From the NCBI GenBank assembly GCA_030740765.1, contig JASLWR010000001.1:1-42950 (forward strand): a stretch of DNA of 42,950 nt, written 5' to 3'. Positions 27,106-36,700 of this stretch are shown here, piece after piece; within the stretch, counting starts at the first letter, position 1; each line of letters begins with the position of its first letter. Made by a program: the position numbers and the translations under genes. The stretch comes from Thermoplasmatota archaeon (GTDB lineage Archaea; Thermoplasmatota; Penumbrarchaeia; JASLWR01). The notes below the pieces were generated by a model. That model was not told where the DNA came from. It was given only the letters and a program-made list of their open reading frames with translations, and searched no databases.

Positions 27106-29970
27106 ATGATAATCAAGACGAAGGTAATCTCCATAATTGGATTATTGGTTCTCTGTGGATTTACCCTGCTACCATTTATGAAATCGGAGCAAATTGAAAA
27201 CTCCGAACCATCAACACCTGAGAACTCAATAATCGACCTTAACCCAATCGTTGAAACGAACAGATCTGCTAAAAAAAGATCCCAATGGTTCATCGAATAT
27301 GCAGACCCTGTAAAGAATCAAGGTTTGGCTAGTTCAATAGCACTTAATAGTAGAGATTCACCATATATTTGTTATGGTGGCGACGGCGATCTTTGGCCGG
27401 AGTGTAAATTGACATATAATAATGGAAGAGAATGGGTATATGTGAATTTAGGATATTGACAGGCCCCTTCGATGACCATTGATTACAATGATGATGTTCA
27501 TATCTGTTATAAAGGGTGGTATGGATTAATATATGTTTTTTTCGATGGGGATCAATTATTTGAAGAGACAGTAAGTAACACATCTAACTCTTGGTATGAA
27601 AGTTCCATCCAAGTCGATAGTAACAATAATCCTCATATTAGCTATTATGATCATGTGAATCGATCCATAATGTACGCTTATCGTGATGGTTCAAATTGGT
27701 ATAATCAAATCGTAACTGATCCAGGTAATGCTCGGACAATATCTTCCCTTGCAATAGATAATAATGACAATCCACACATTTGTTACAAAGATAGAAACAA
27801 TGGTGACCTTAAATATGCCAATTTTACTGGTATCGAATGGTTAAATGAAACTGTTGATTTGGATTGTAGTATAGGAAAGGGGTCCATAGTTGTAGATTCA
27901 AACAATAGGCCCCATATAAGTTACAGGAACATGACTGTTGATAGTCTAAGCTATGCCTATTTCAATGATACCACATGGTTAACTGAAACCATTGATTCCG
28001 ATGGAGATCATGTTGGTGCCCACAATTCAATAACATTAGATCGCAATGATCTCCCACATATCAGTTATAGTTACTGGTCCTATGGTGCCTCACCTAAAAG
28101 CGACCTGAAATACGCATATAACAATGGTACTGAATGGCAAATCGAAACTGTTGATCATTTTGTTACAGGTTACTTTACATCTGTTGCTTTGGACTCGAAT
28201 GATTACCCTCATATCAGTTATTATGCAATACCGGGGGGAAATTTAAAACATTCGACGAATGATCCAACATGGTCGGATATTTTTCCTCCATTCATTCATT
28301 CAGACAACAGCCCAAAAAATGGAACAACTGGAGATGTTTTCCAGTTCAATCTCAGTGCTTTTGATAATATCGAACTTGAGTCAGTATATATTAACTGGAG
28401 CCAGGGTGAATCAAATCACAATCAATCCCTAAAATTCGTAGACCGTATTCGGATAAATGATAACTGGATAAGGAACATTACACTCAATCGTTACACCACT
28501 GATGACTTAACATACACCATATATCTTAAAGATACTTCAAACAACTACAAGATCAGTGAAAAAAAGCTTATTCATGTTTTTGATAATGACAATCCCACAC
28601 TACGTAATGACTTTAGTACTGAATCTGGTACGACGGGGGATAGTGTTTATTTTGATATCTATACTGAAGATAATATTGGGATTGATAATGTTCACATAAA
28701 TTGGACTCATGGGATTAATAATGGCAATATTTCTCTCCAACAAAATCTAATTAGTTGGATAGGCACAATTAATCTTAGCCACATCCTTGAAGATTTTTCC
28801 TACACCATTTATATCAATGATGCTTCCGGAAACTGCTACATTAGTGAGGTAAAGAATGTGACCATAACCGACAATGATATGCCGGAGATTCTCATCGATT
28901 ATACAACAGGTAAACCGACAACGGGCGATCCATATCGGTTTACGTTTTTTGCCACAGACAATATCATGCTGGATGAATATCATTTCAGCTATACTTACGA
29001 TGACAAGAAGTATTGGTATGAAAAAATGGACCGCGATGGCTGGAATTATTCCCTTAATATAACCATTCCCGACAATTCGACTAGTGTAAGTTATTGGTTC
29101 AATGTATCCGACACTTCCAGGAACTGGAATAATCTAACACATGAAGATAAAGTAGTACTCGATAATGATCCTCCTCAACTCATCAACGATTATACGAGGG
29201 ATACACCCATTGCTGGCGAGGAATTTCGCATATCCCTCGATGTTTCAGACAATGTTGGATTGTCCGTTGTTTTCCTAAACTATTCATTAAACCATATGAC
29301 TTATGAAACTCAAGCTCTGGATTTCAGTTCAGAGACCGATTTATGGAGGTGTGAGATAAATATCCTTCCAAATGCAACATCCTTGATTTATCACGTCTAC
29401 GCTAAGGATGAGAGTGGTAATTTATTGAATACTTATAATCCCGTAGAGAAACCGAAGGAAGTGAAAGATACAACACTCCCAATAGCAGAAGCAGGTGAGA
29501 ATGTCACCATCCAACAGGATAGCCGAATCGTCTTTGATGCCAGTAATAGTTCGGATAACATCGCTATAACCGAATGGAGGTGGGAATTTCGTTATAATAA
29601 AAAGAATGTTCTGTTAGATGGCAACACCACTTCTTATGTTTTTAGGGAAAGTGGACGTTATAAGATATCCCTATATGTGACGGATGAAGAAGGCAATGTT
29701 GGTGAAGATTGGTTCTACATCACGGTTATTGAAGATGACGAGGAGCAAAATGATAATGATAAGAGTAAGGTAAGCTTTTTCACAATATATAAATTGATAA
29801 TAATTCTAGTTGTCATCGTTGCTGTGACAGTAATTTTTTTACTTGTGTACAAACATCGGACCAAAAATCGGGACAATAAGATGAGTAAAACTGAGAAAGA
29901 GCAAGTAGAAGAGGCAAAAGGGACTGTAGAAGCAATTTTAGAAGAGGAAGTCAAGGAAAACGAGAAATAA
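27106..29970 (+). pseudogene. Surface beta-propeller/PKD protein interrupted by one in-frame TGA
   Basis: Two ORFs in the same frame (27106-27459 and 27472-29970) are separated by one TGA at 27457-27459, with no frame change. Read through, they give 954 residues: a signal peptide (MIIKTKVISIIGLLVLCG), about seven repeats of a ~50-residue unit with DSNNxPHISYY cores (beta-propeller-like), three or four Ig-like domains, one PKD domain (PIAEAGENVTI... to FYITVIED), a transmembrane helix (~29780-29840) and a short charged cytoplasmic tail. The TGA falls inside the first propeller repeat. It is either a young pseudogene, a phase-variable stop or a sequencing error. It lies in an AT-rich accessory region. 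Confidence 0.75.
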
Positions 29971-30495
29971 CCTGAGTCCGTAGAGAAAAGGAAATTTATT
30001 TCTTGATTTTGAAAATGAAATAATCAGTGGCGGTCCACAGGAAGTAATAATGAATAATTCAACACCCACGTGTCACAAACTGGGCTTCACGGGGGACTTC
30101 TGCTCCCCTCCGATGCTCGGGCCTAGCGGTTTTGCATACTAGTATTTTCACGACTCTCGGCTACCCCCTCCACTGCAACTTCCTTACCGCCAATGGCGAT
30201 CTCAAGGGGTTGTTCCACACCGATGGAAGTTTGGAAACTGGGCAGGCGTCATTCAAAATTTAATTTGAGTTATCTTGTTGGAAATAATTCGTTATCTTTC
30301 ATGTAAATTAAATAGAAAATGATATTATGATACTTGAACAGTTTAAGATAAAGAACGAAAAAAGGTGTTTGGACGGAAGTACAAAAAAAGTTTTCCATCA
30401 AAACTTACATTGGATATCAATCACTGTATTGTTTAGCCATTTTCCTCTGTTTCATAATAGGCTGGAGCGGATTAGCCTGGGCGGGTCATTTCTTT
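29971..30495. other. Gene-free stretch with repeat B (copy 1)
   Basis: 525 bases without a convincing gene. A GC-rich segment (30060-30250) contains repeat B and a small CGCCAATGGCG hairpin (30188-30198). The last 170 bases include a hydrophobic open stretch that may be the lost N terminus of the following hydrolase. Confidence 0.4.
30076..30130. repeat. Dispersed degenerate repeat B, copy 1
   Basis: Alignable over about 55 bases with 32803-32860; the core GGGGGACTTCTG (30091-30102) is identical in both. A third, shorter relative, GGGGGTCTTCTG, occurs at 40161-40172 after a palindrome. This looks like a decayed transposon end. Confidence 0.5.
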
Positions 30496-31518
30496 TTGGA
30501 ATCGTCCTTACTCATGGGAATAATCATCCTCCTGATAAGTATCGGTGCAGTCTATGGACTCATTAAAATAATCAAATTTACAGCGGAAAGGAAACAAACA
30601 ATCTCTGAAAAATTCAACTTTTTTGATATCCTCAATATTCACCGGCAAAAAACCCGTAAAGTTATATTGATCACCTGGAGAATAACCAAGTCAGCTTTGT
30701 TGATCTACGTTGGTGTTTTTACTGCTATTTCCTGTCTTTTCCTTGCATTACAATCCCATGTTCTTTATCAACCAGATAATTATGTTGATAGAACGCCCCT
30801 GGATATCGGTCTGACTTACGAAGATATCTCATTTTCTACTTCCGATGGAGTGCAACTGTCAGGATGGTACATTCCTGAAAACTCGTCGAAAGGAACAATT
30901 ATGTTTTGTCATGGAAATGCCGGAAATATTGCTGATCGATTGGCGTATCTCAGAATATTACATCAACAGGGATTTGACGTCTTCATTTTTGATTACCGAG
31001 GTTATGGAAATAGCGAGGGAAAAACCACTGAGAAAGGCACCTATCTGGACGTAGAAGCGGCTTTTGGTTATCTGGTCCAAAAGAGAAATGTTTCCGAGAA
31101 TGAAGTAATTCTATATGGACGTTCTCTGGGGGGTGCTGCAGCAATAAATATTGCACAAGAACACCTCCCGAAAATGCTTATTATTGACTCGTCATTCTCA
31201 TCATACCAAAAGATATCTTCGGATGTTCTAAGTAGTCTTTTTCTCCCGATTCCTGTAAAAATACTTGCAAGATTTGAGTACAATTCAATCGATAATATTC
31301 AGAAAATAACCTGCCCTGTTTTGGTGATACACAGTAGAAATGATAAGGTAATTCCGTACTCCCATGGTAAGGAACTGTTTGAAAATGCCAACGGACCGAA
31401 GGAATTATTAACAATTTCAGGTACGCATAACGAGGGTTTCCTTAGTTCCGAAAACTATGAAACTGGTCTTAACGATTTCATTGAAAAACATCGACATGGT
31501 GAAATTGTTATAAGCTGA
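30496..31518 (+). CDS. Membrane-anchored alpha/beta hydrolase
   Basis: A 340-residue serine hydrolase of the Bem46/BAAT-type family. Two N-terminal transmembrane helices (~5-25, ~63-85) precede the catalytic domain: GNAGNIADR oxyanion segment, nucleophile in GRSLGG, acid in HSRNDKVIP and histidine in GTHNEGF. The TTG start is uncertain. Upstream in the same frame the sequence remains strongly hydrophobic (back to ~30405) but has no start codon, whereas another frame has an ATG at 30327, so the true N terminus may have been lost by a frameshift at an A7 run (30383-30389). The substrate is unknown. Confidence 0.75.
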   Translation: MESSLLMGIIILLISIGAVYGLIKIIKFTAERKQTISEKFNFFDILNIHRQKTRKVILITWRITKSALLIYVGVFTAISCLFLALQSHVLYQPDNYVDRTPLDIGLTYEDISFSTSDGVQLSGWYIPENSSKGTIMFCHGNAGNIADRLAYLRILHQQGFDVFIFDYRGYGNSEGKTTEKGTYLDVEAAFGYLVQKRNVSENEVILYGRSLGGAAAINIAQEHLPKMLIIDSSFSSYQKISSDVLSSLFLPIPVKILARFEYNSIDNIQKITCPVLVIHSRNDKVIPYSHGKELFENANGPKELLTISGTHNEGFLSSENYETGLNDFIEKHRHGEIVIS

Positions 31519-31809
31519 CCATGCTGTTATCAGGATATATGACATTATATAGATTTGGGGTGTTTGCTTGAAATATTAAAGGGAAATGGACAGAGGTCAA
31601 TCCTCCATCGACCTCCACAAAACTCCACTTCCGTCAACTGCTGATCCAATGACAGAGGTACTCACACAAGGATTTCACAAACTCCCAAGTTATGGCGAAA
31701 TTATATTAAAAAGTGAAATACTTAAAAAGCCGCCTGAAGGACGAAATCGGATTTTTTATAGGAATTTATAAATAGTGCACCTAATGTATGTATATATGAG
31801 GTATAAAAC
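31519..31809. other. Gene-free stretch with repeat A (copy 2)
   Basis: 291 bases containing the second copy of repeat A (31612-31702). TATATAT close to 31791-31797 and GAGGT at 31799-31803 serve the following antitoxin gene. No gene is supported. Confidence 0.4.
31612..31702. repeat. Dispersed degenerate repeat A, copy 2
   Basis: The counterpart of 25742-25832, same orientation, with one small gap. Its minus-strand frame contains a stop, consistent with a relic. Confidence 0.5.
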
Positions 31810-32115
31810 ATGTATATTAAACGGACAATTTCCATTCCCGAGGAATTAGCCAAAGAGGCTGAAACGTATCTCATAGGAAAATATTATGGAAATTTATCAG
31901 AAGTTATTCGTGATGGCATTCGACAATTACTATGCGAATATAAAAAAAGGCTAGATGTCGATTCAATCATACGCTTGTACAAAGAAAGACGGATCTCACT
32001 TAGAGGTGCAGCAGAATTGTTGGATTTGCCATTAAGGGAGACCTTAACAATATTGGCCGAGAGAAAGACATACATACATTACGGAGAAAAGGAGCTATCT
32101 GAGGATTTAAAATGA
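31810..32115 (+). CDS. Antitoxin, RHH domain plus UPF0175-like domain
   Basis: A 101-residue antitoxin. Residues ~3-45 (KRTISIPEELAKEAETYL, then SEVIRDGIRQLL) fit a ribbon-helix-helix DNA-binding domain. Residues ~50-100 (IRLYKERRISLRGAAELL) look like the UPF0175 helix-turn-helix domain. It overlaps the toxin start by four bases (ATGA), which strongly supports a toxin-antitoxin operon. Confidence 0.8.
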   Translation: MYIKRTISIPEELAKEAETYLIGKYYGNLSEVIRDGIRQLLCEYKKRLDVDSIIRLYKERRISLRGAAELLDLPLRETLTILAERKTYIHYGEKELSEDLK

Positions 32116-32639
32116 TCGTTGTAAGTGATGCAACCCCATTAATTCATTTATCCAAGATTGATGAACTTCATTTGATAAAAAGATTGTATGAAAAATGCTA
32201 CATAACTCAAACCGTTTACAATGAGACGGTCGTAGAAGGACAAAAATTTGGACATCATGATTCAGATCTGATAAAAGATGCAATTGGTCATTGGTTAGAA
32301 ATTAAAGATCCAAAAGGTGATGTCGATCAGTTAATACAGAAATATTCAATCCATTTCGGTGAAGCTTCTTCCATACTCCTTGCGAAAGAATCATCCACTC
32401 TTTTATTGATTAATGAAAGAGACGGTAGAGAGGTAGCCCGAAAAGAAGGTGTACTAGTAAAAGGAACTCTCGGCATTATTGCGGACGGTGTGAAAGAAAA
32501 AAAGATAAATGCTACTTCAGCAATAGCGATGTTAGAAACCTTTGAAAATGAACCTAATGAATTTTGGCTTGATCCGATAATAGTACATGAAGCCATTAAA
32601 GTGATTTCAGAAATTGGGAAAAATAAACAGAAAAGCTGA
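32112..32639 (+). CDS. PIN-domain toxin (DUF3368 type)
   Basis: A 175-residue PIN-fold ribonuclease-like protein. Candidate metal ligands are Asp6 in VVSDATPLI, the Glu in ETVVEG, Glu in GEASSILLA and Asp in INERDGRE. The DUF3368-type proteins are regularly paired with UPF0175 antitoxins, as here. Translation is coupled to the antitoxin (ATGA) with GAGGAT upstream. The expected activity is RNA cleavage; this is inferred from the family. Confidence 0.82.
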   Translation: MIVVSDATPLIHLSKIDELHLIKRLYEKCYITQTVYNETVVEGQKFGHHDSDLIKDAIGHWLEIKDPKGDVDQLIQKYSIHFGEASSILLAKESSTLLLINERDGREVARKEGVLVKGTLGIIADGVKEKKINATSAIAMLETFENEPNEFWLDPIIVHEAIKVISEIGKNKQKS

Positions 32640-32802
32640 TGATTCTTTTGTTGTAATTGATAATTTGGCATTTCAAACTTAAGGATTCCTAATCGATACT
32701 GGAAGCCTGAATAGGCTCCGCATAACAATTGGGATATGAACTTTCACCATTAATATGATCACTGATTGAAACTTCCCCTGAAAAAGGAATTATCGGCGCA
32801 CC

Positions 32803-32860
32803 ATAAGCTCTGTGTTCATTGGGGGACTTCTGGCCCCACAATGGTCGGTGCTACCGCACA
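32803..32860. repeat. Dispersed degenerate repeat B, copy 2
   Basis: Shares GGGGGACTTCTG (32821-32832) and flanking words with 30076-30130. It continues into GGCCCCACAATGGTCGGTGCTACC-like sequence that resembles the double hairpins near 40.2 and 40.4 kb. Confidence 0.45.
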
Positions 32861-32914
32861 CTCAAAACTGGCAATCTATCAATATAAAAAAAAAGTAGAG
32901 AATCCAAGTATTCC

Positions 32915-32998
32915 CTACTCACAACATTTTCCCTTTTTCTTCTCTTCCGTTTGTTCTCCAGTTTTTTTTGCATTTTGCTGCAGACACAACTCACACAT
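32915..32998 (-). CDS. 27-residue cysteine-rich micropeptide
   Basis: ATG at 32998 is preceded at six bases by GGAGGTG (33005-33011), the best ribosome binding site of the region, and followed by 26 sense codons to TAG. The peptide begins MCELCLQQN, has a lysine/glutamate-rich centre and ends KCCE: four cysteines as CxxC...CC, which could bind one metal ion or redox-cycle. It is divergent from the HxlR regulator gene, with a 13-base palindrome between them. No known family is recognised. No other frame explains the Shine-Dalgarno site. Confidence 0.55.
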   Translation of the reverse strand: MCELCLQQNAKKTGEQTEEKKKGKCCE

Positions 32999-33073
32999 TT
33001 TTTTCACCTCCTTTTCTCTTTTTCACAATTTCCCGAAACCCATTGACCCGTTCCAATATTTTCTTTCAGTAAT

Positions 33074-33086
33074 CCGATATTATCGG
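33074..33086. promoter_or_regulatory. Palindrome in the micropeptide/HxlR divergent region
   Basis: CCGATA-T-TATCGG, a perfect 13-base palindrome 63 bases upstream of the micropeptide ribosome binding site. It could be an operator; its AT core could also be a TATA element. Confidence 0.35.
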
Positions 33087-33196
33087 CCTAATTTCCACGT
33101 CATATATCGCCATGGTTGTTTGTTGAATCGGTTTCGGTTCGGTGGCAAAGTTTGAGTTTATAATAGGACTCAAATACTTTTCATAATAAAGTAGAT

Positions 33197-33221
33197 ATAG
33201 TATTATAAGTATTTATACTAT
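33197..33221. promoter_or_regulatory. Inverted-repeat operator candidate upstream of HxlR gene
   Basis: ATAGTAT (33197-33203) and ATACTAT (33215-33221) form perfect 7-base arms 11 bases apart, within 70 bases of the HxlR start and overlapping TATA-like sequence. HxlR proteins bind such AT-rich inverted repeats as dimers, so autoregulation is plausible. Confidence 0.45.
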
Positions 33222-33264
33222 CAAGTTTAAAGTAATACAGTTACTTTCCAGGGAGAATGTTACT

Positions 33265-33618
33265 ATGCCTAAAATTGGTAAAAGATGTAGTGCCGATCCG
33301 GGAGAAACTGATTTTTGTCTGTGCCCGGTCACCGGTATCATAGAAACTCTTAGCAGAAAATGGACTCTACTGATCATTGGATTACTCGGAAACCATAAAA
33401 GATTACGATATAACGAAATTATGAAAGAACTCGGGGGGATTGGCCCAAAAACACTTTCGGACCGACTAAAAGAACTTAAAAAAGAAGGGCTGATCAATCG
33501 GGAATTCTTCTCGGAAATTCCACCCAGAGTAGAATATACATTAACGGAAGATGGGATTGCGTTAAGGGATGCTATTATCCCATTAATGAAATGGGTGGCG
33601 ACGAGAAATAATCAGTGA
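33265..33618 (+). CDS. HxlR-family winged-helix regulator
   Basis: A 117-residue DNA-binding protein. The HxlR hallmark CPVTGIIETLSRKWTLLII is followed by the winged helix (RYNEIMKELGGIGPKTLSDRLKEL, by position about 50-73) and the wing PPRVEYTLTEDG. The N terminus has three cysteines (C8, C18, C20), typical of the thiol-sensitive members. Upstream inverted repeats fit autoregulation. The divergent neighbour is the cysteine-rich micropeptide. Confidence 0.9.
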   Translation: MPKIGKRCSADPGETDFCLCPVTGIIETLSRKWTLLIIGLLGNHKRLRYNEIMKELGGIGPKTLSDRLKELKKEGLINREFFSEIPPRVEYTLTEDGIALRDAIIPLMKWVATRNNQ

Positions 33619-33748
33619 GATAGAAAATGAAACTAGACCTTGTTACCCTTTGATAACATCTCTCGCAAACGAATATCTGCAAAGATTATAGGATAAAGCC
33701 ACGAAAATCGCAATCGTCGAGAAATATTGGACTAAAATCACCCAAGAA

Positions 33749-33757
33749 ATATATATA
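33749..33757 (+). promoter_or_regulatory. TATA box of a probably leaderless surface-protein transcript
   Basis: ATATATATA lies 25-33 bases before the ATG at 33782, and no ribosome binding site is seen in between. The spacing predicts transcription starting within a few bases of the start codon. Confidence 0.4.
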
Positions 33758-33781
33758 ACTAATATATATCAAAGCAGTAGC

Positions 33782-36700
33782 ATGTTCTTTTCTAAGCGGA
33801 GACAGCCATTGCATGGAAGAGTTAACGGAAAACTATCGATAAGTCTTCTTGCCGTCATCATACTGTCGCTTCAACCCGGTTTAGTATTGGTAGAGGCTAT
33901 CGGGGAAAGCGGCACCCGAACCGAAGCGGTGGAATCTATAGAAGAAACAGATATTATTCTTCCGAAACTCTCCTCCCTTAAAAACGATATGCCAAGCGAA
34001 ACCCTTTCCGCATTCTCCCCTAAACCACGCGGTTCTTCGATCATCGTTGAGAATGACGCCATGGGTGGGAGCTGGCTCGACGATTTCAATGACGATACCG
34101 GACTTGCAAGGTATGATGAGTTCCAGGTGCGCGGCGGCAGGATCGAGATGGACTGGTGGGACTTTAACTGGAATTACCGCCGGGATATATCGGTCCAGGA
34201 CCAAAGCGGCGGGAATCTTGCAGATTATCCGGTAGAGATACGGCTGAACCTCAGCAATTTCGATTATACTAAAACGAATGGAAACGGAAGCGATATCAGG
34301 TTCGTGGACGGTGACGAAATCAATTGTAAATACTGGGTAGAGAAATGGAACGCAAGTGGCGAAAGTCGTATAATGGTCAATATCCCGAACATTCCCGGCA
34401 GTGGGGAGAGCATGGTCCGTATGTATTACGGAAACCCAATGGCCCAGAGTGAGAGTAACGGGAGTGCTGTTTTTTCTCTCTTCGAGGATTGTACCGAAAA
34501 TAAGCTTTCCGGCAAGCTGATCTCCTATACATTCGGCTCCGCGACGAATACTCTGGTCCCGGATCATGGCGGCAGCCTGAAATCCACCCGAGACCTGGAA
34601 ATCGGTCTCGACGGGTATGCCATAATGAGCCGTGATAAATACTATCCGGGAACCTCGATTTCCTACGACCAACTGGCCGTGAAGAACCCCGCTGGCAATT
34701 TTGATGCCATGGATGCTAGGATACTGCTAGTCGCCCCGAATTACGATCCACGGGCGCCCGCGGACGAAAGCATATACATGTCGTACTCCATAAATTTTCT
34801 TACAAAGGTCCTGCAGGCAGCGGAGAACAAGGGTGCCGGAAATTCGTTATTCGAAAACAACTCCGTCGTTAGAGATTGGAATGCTTTCAGGAACTTTCGG
34901 ATAAACGTTCTGGACGATACAAATGTTGAACTGTACTACAAAAATGAAATTCAATCGGCACTGTCGCTGAATAACTCCCTCCGGAACGGTTTTTACGTGA
35001 TATACGGGTATTACAATGCTTCGAATACAGGCCTTGGAAACGGACACGCCTACGAATTTTATCTGGACAATTTCATCATCAGCAACTATGTATCCCCACA
35101 ACCCATGGTCCGGCTCGGTGATGCGGAAAGTGCGAATCTTACCGCCTCGTTGGAGTCTGTGGAAATTGAGCTTCCCATATCATGCAACTGGTCCTATCTC
35201 GGTCTCGTGAAGTCCGAACCCCAGGGCACCTACTTGAACATAAGCATTCTGGACGCCTCCGCCAATACAACGATACCGGGATTCGAAAACATCTCCGCAA
35301 GGGGTGCCGATCTTTCCAACATCTCCCATTTGAATATTCCCTCTATCAGGCTCCGGGCGTGGTTAACGGCAGACGGCGACCTGAAACCGACGCTGGAAGC
35401 CTGGGGCTTGGAATGGCGGGCTGAGAACGCATGGCGGGATAGTTTCATCACTTCGACCCGGCTAATTGATGACAAAAACCTCTCTGCGGAAGGAAATCTT
35501 TCTCTCGCTCAGAACACCGCTCTCCCGGGTTCTAACGTTACCGCCTACTGGCATTTCGACGAATGGATAGGCAAGATAGCGACAGACGCGTCCGGTAACG
35601 GGAACCACGGGGAGATTTCGGGCCCTATCACGTACGACGGGTTCTTCGGAGGCGGCCTGAAATTCAACGGGAGCAATAGCGTAGTTAATGTTGGCGACCT
35701 GGGAATGTTCGACCGTTTGACCGTGGAGATGCGTGTAAAACCGGATTTTCCCGCCAACGACGACACGCAGATGCTGTATCGACTGTTCACGGGAAACGGC
35801 ACGTCGGCCATGTACAACACTGTAAACGACAGTTTCATCATCAGCCATCGGATGAACGATTCATCCTGGATCACCACCGGTGATCTCGCTGGGGCCGGAT
35901 CGGTACCGACCTTGCTTGAATCCTCAGACGGTACGATATACGCGGGAACCACTCCCAACGGGGACGTTTTCAAGAGCATGGACGGGGGGGTGACCTGGAC
36001 AAATACGGGGAACCTCGCCGGAGCCACCAACGTATCCTCCCTCATTCAGGTATCCGGCGGTGCGATTATTGCCGGGACGCTTCCAAATGGAAAGATATTC
36101 AAGACTAATCCGGGAGCATTGAACTGGGTGGACTTGGGCACTGTGGGAACGCAATCCCCCAATTCGGTCAACTGTCTGATGGAGAGTTCCAGGGGGTGGT
36201 TGTATGCCGGTACGGAAGGGGTTCCGGGGGAAGTTTATCGATCACGGGACGGCGGGGCATCATGGGAAGCTACCGGCCCCTTTCCCGGCGGGACGCTGGC
36301 TGTGAATTCACTTCTTGAAAGTTCCGACGGGTCCATCTTTGCAGGGACTGATTATCTCGGTTCGATATTCAGGAGCAGGGACGACGGCGATACCTGGCAA
36401 GCCACAGTGTACGAGGAAGAACCCTTGATCATCCAAACTCTGCTGGAGACCAGCAATGGGGTCATACTTGCCGGGGGGGAACTACCGTACAAGGGTTCCG
36501 GAGCTCGGGTTTACAGGTCCGAAAACGGAGGAGGGAGCTGGAACATGGCCACTCTGGACATCCCCGATCATGCCGTACATTCTCTGATAGAAACTTACGA
36601 CGGTACGATTTACGCCGGTACCGGAGATCTCGCATCATGCATAGTAAGATCCACGGACCAGGGGCGGACATGGTCTTTATGTGTCAGTCTCGGTTCGGGT

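Noticed and set aside
27457-27459. Selenocysteine at the in-frame TGA
   Set aside because: The protein is a structural repeat protein, the position is not a redox site, and no SECIS-like hairpin was recognised.
30327-30566. 79-residue ORF before the hydrolase
   Set aside because: Its second half is out of frame with the hydrophobic reading of the hydrolase. Kept only as a frameshift hypothesis.
32766-33155. 129-residue plus-strand ORF
   Set aside because: Antisense to the micropeptide and its Shine-Dalgarno site, crosses repeat B, and is Phe/Ser-rich like a shadow frame.
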